Source: Methyloterricola oryzae (GTDB lineage: Bacteria > Pseudomonadota > Gammaproteobacteria > Methylococcales > Methylococcaceae). From it: a stretch of DNA of 64,000 nt. The DNA lies in contig NZ_JYNS01000003.1 of the NCBI RefSeq assembly GCF_000934725.1, positions 62,001-126,000 on the forward strand, in the 5' to 3' direction. Below, piece by piece: positions 62,500 to 64,000 of the stretch (position 1 is its first letter; every line of letters begins with the position of its first letter). A program made the translations under genes and the position numbers. The notes beneath the pieces were generated by a model. The model was not told the origin of the DNA, did no database searches, and saw nothing but the letters and a program-made list of their open reading frames with translations.

Positions 62500-63297
62500 G
62501 TGAAACGCCTGCCGCTGTTACCACCCTTGATCGTCGCCGTGACGCTCGCCGCCTGCGCCGGAAAACCCGCGAAGGCCCCGACGACCCCGGCTAAGCCTGC
62601 CCCCGCCGCAACACCCGCGCCAGCCACGCGCCTGCAACCGCCTTTGCCGAGCTACCGTTACGCGCAACGCTCCTACAAGGACCGCATCCTGAGCATGGCG
62701 CGCCACGAATGGGAGTTTTTCGGCAATCAGCGGGTCATCTACGACGATCAGGGCGAGAGCATCCCGCGCGTCGGCCAATGGGAGGACGACGACTACCGCC
62801 ACGCCGAGCGCGTCAACATGTACTGGCGCTCCGCCCATTCACCCGGTTTGAACGGCTTCGACTGCCAGCAACCCTGGTCCGCCGCCTTCATCAGCTGGGT
62901 CATGGAGGCCGCGGGCGTGTCCGAGGAATGGTTCCCGCCAGCCAGGGCCCATTGGGTCTATCTTGCGCATTTTTTGAACGGAGCGCGCTACGGCGACAGC
63001 GTATTCGTGCCCCGGACCATCCGCGAATACTCGCCACGGGCAGGCGACCTGATCTGCGCGACGCGCGAACCGGTGGTGTCCCCCTACATCAGCGAGCCGC
63101 CCCCGGCCTACCTGCTTGAGAACACCAAGCTGCACTGCGACATCGTGGTGGAAAAGCGCGGCCAGACCCTGCATGCCATCGGCGGCAATGTGCGCAACTC
63201 GGTGTCACGCAGCGAGCTGACCCTGACACCCGACGGCTATCTGCAGCCGACACCCACCCGTCAATGGTTTCTGGTGGTGGAGAACCGGCTGGACTGA
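62500..63297 (+). CDS. DUF2272 lipoprotein, NlpC/P60-like
   Basis: 265 residues, GTG start with AGGAAAG upstream. A lipoprotein signal ends in LAAC, then an Ala/Pro linker (to residue 50) leads to a DUF2272 domain: Cys125 in CQQPWSAAFISWVMEAAGV and His212 in KLHCDIVVEKRG form the likely catalytic pair. DUF2272 proteins are placed in the NlpC/P60 cysteine peptidase clan. It is 88 bases after the transglutaminase-like gene and probably in the same operon, giving two candidate cysteine enzymes side by side at the envelope. Confidence 0.85.
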   Translation: MKRLPLLPPLIVAVTLAACAGKPAKAPTTPAKPAPAATPAPATRLQPPLPSYRYAQRSYKDRILSMARHEWEFFGNQRVIYDDQGESIPRVGQWEDDDYRHAERVNMYWRSAHSPGLNGFDCQQPWSAAFISWVMEAAGVSEEWFPPARAHWVYLAHFLNGARYGDSVFVPRTIREYSPRAGDLICATREPVVSPYISEPPPAYLLENTKLHCDIVVEKRGQTLHAIGGNVRNSVSRSELTLTPDGYLQPTPTRQWFLVVENRLD

Positions 63298-63302
63298 ATT
63301 CT

Positions 63303-63446
63303 TCAGTCCTGTGACTCGGCCGTCTTACCCACCAGTTTGTTGGCCTCGTTGCGTGCATAGTTGTTGACGCAAAAGCCGATCGAGAACGCCAGAGTCCCAG
63401 CAAACAAGCCAAACAGGAAGATTTCCACCCACGTAATGCCGATCAT
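63303..63446 (-). CDS. 47-residue single-pass membrane protein
   Basis: Translated by hand from the minus strand: MIGITWVEIFLFGLFAGTLA begins a hydrophobic span, then FCVNNYARNEANKL and a charged tail ending ESQD. The ATG at 63446 has GAGG 7 bases upstream; an ATG two codons earlier is possible. Codon use looks genuine and the tail is polar, as in small inner-membrane regulators or assembly subunits such as those of respiratory complexes. Its function is unknown. Confidence 0.6.
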   Translation of the reverse strand: MIGITWVEIFLFGLFAGTLAFSIGFCVNNYARNEANKLVGKTAESQD

Positions 63447-63577
63447 GTGCATACCTCGCGAACTGTTGGCAAACCAGTATTAAAAACCTACCGTTTCACT
63501 ATAACCAGGCATCACGGGTTTACAATAGTGACCTTGTTTTACGTACTGTTCACGATTAAGAAACACGACCCTGGCAT

Positions 63578-64000
63578 TCATTCCTTGACGCCCCCCAGGG
63601 TCAGGCCTTCCATGTAATAGCGCTGCAGCGCGAGGAACAGCAGCAGCACCGGCATCAGGGTCAGGACGGCGGCCGCCATCATCAACTCCGTGTCCTGCAC
63701 GTGCTCCCCCATCAAATTGGCCAGGGCCACCGGCAAGGTATAGCGCTCGCTGTCGGTGAGCACGATGAGCGGCCACAGGAAATCGCTCCAGCTTCCCAGA
63801 AAGGTGAACACCGCCAGGGTCACCAGGATCGGGCGGCACAGGGGCAGCACCAGGCTCCAGTAGATTCGCAGTTCGCTGGCCCCATCGATGCGGGCAGCGT
63901 CGAGCAGGCTGTCGGGTATGGACCGGACGAACTGACGGATCAGAAAGATACCGAAAATGCTCGCCATGCCGGGAACGATCACCCCGGCAAAGGTATTGAC
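63578..64000 (-). CDS. carbohydrate ABC transporter permease (MalG type), 5' end beyond the window
   Basis: The frame is open to base 64000, so only the C-terminal 140 residues are present. The EAA loop reads LLDAARIDGASELRIYWSLV followed by PLCRPIL, the contact site for the ATPase subunit, and the hydrophobic segments match MalG/UgpE-type permeases, ending near the usual C-terminus (YYMEGLTLGGVKE). It would import a sugar or sugar-alcohol with partners that lie to the right. The substrate is unknown. Confidence 0.92.
   Translation of the reverse strand, partial: VNTFAGVIVPGMASIFGIFLIRQFVRSIPDSLLDAARIDGASELRIYWSLVLPLCRPILVTLAVFTFLGSWSDFLWPLIVLTDSERYTLPVALANLMGEHVQDTELMMAAAVLTLMPVLLLFLALQRYYMEGLTLGGVKE

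Overview
The window is GC-rich, densely coded DNA, most likely from a gammaproteobacterium. Pointers are the suhB-trmJ-cysE and aroK-aroB-(ATPase)-hemE neighbourhoods, a PEP-CTERM protein with a VPVPAAVWLF sorting signal, SCO1 and HoxX homologues, and an aryl-polyene-type pigment cluster. A methanotroph-like relative (Methylococcales) fits this mix, but no diagnostic methane-oxidation gene is visible, so the assignment is only inference. I saw no rRNA, tRNA or CRISPR array.

Region 1 (1-4298) is an RHS/YD-repeat locus: a 5'-truncated RHS gene, then a second RHS gene with its own signal peptide, an internal dockerin-like calcium-binding pair, the conserved core terminus and a low-GC C-terminal toxin-like tip followed by a candidate immunity gene. 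Region 2 (4328-17099) is an aryl polyene (APE) gene cluster. On the minus strand it reads: flavin-dependent halogenase-like protein, apeO-P-Q-R, apeC-D-E-F-G, apeI, a split apeJ (separate glycosyltransferase and acyltransferase), apeK, a BamE-like lipoprotein and a phosphopantetheinyl transferase. An apeH-like AMP-ligase is transcribed divergently. Most genes overlap by a few bases. apeL, apeM and apeN homologues are not in the window. A PEP-CTERM protein and a CrtI-like oxidoreductase follow.

Region 3 (20259-28245) is mostly housekeeping: suhB, trmJ, cysE, a MASE1-GGDEF diguanylate cyclase, rhomboid protease, uppP (ending inside a 15-copy GAACT repeat), a META-domain protein and an AI-2E family transporter. 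Region 4 (28313-39445) is the strangest block: SCO1, three FKBP-type isomerases plus a fourth FKBP fragment, a cytochrome c fused to a periplasmic-binding-like domain, and an 1846-residue multicopper oxidase whose two copper-motif pairs are pushed far apart by Gly-Ser-Gly-Tyr repeat modules. It looks like an exported metal- or electron-handling system.

Region 5 (40086-46063) holds aroK, aroB, an ExeA/GspA-like ATPase with a peptidoglycan-binding end, hemE, a NUDIX hydrolase and a MOSC protein. Region 6 (46139-56929) contains a SerC-like aminotransferase translationally coupled to a protein that joins an HExxH metalloprotease-like domain to a RimK-like ATP-grasp domain, a divergent di-heme MauG/CCP-like cytochrome, a TonB-dependent receptor, a large MalT/BTAD-type regulator and a subtilase fragment. 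Region 7 (57012-64000) has hoxX, thioredoxin, a three-gene unit of a small membrane protein, a transglutaminase-like secreted protein and a DUF2272 lipoprotein, a 47-residue membrane protein and the 3' part of a sugar ABC permease gene.

The two best candidates for undescribed biology are the FKBP/cytochrome/multicopper-oxidase locus and the protease-ATP-grasp fusion with its aminotransferase and MauG-like neighbours.
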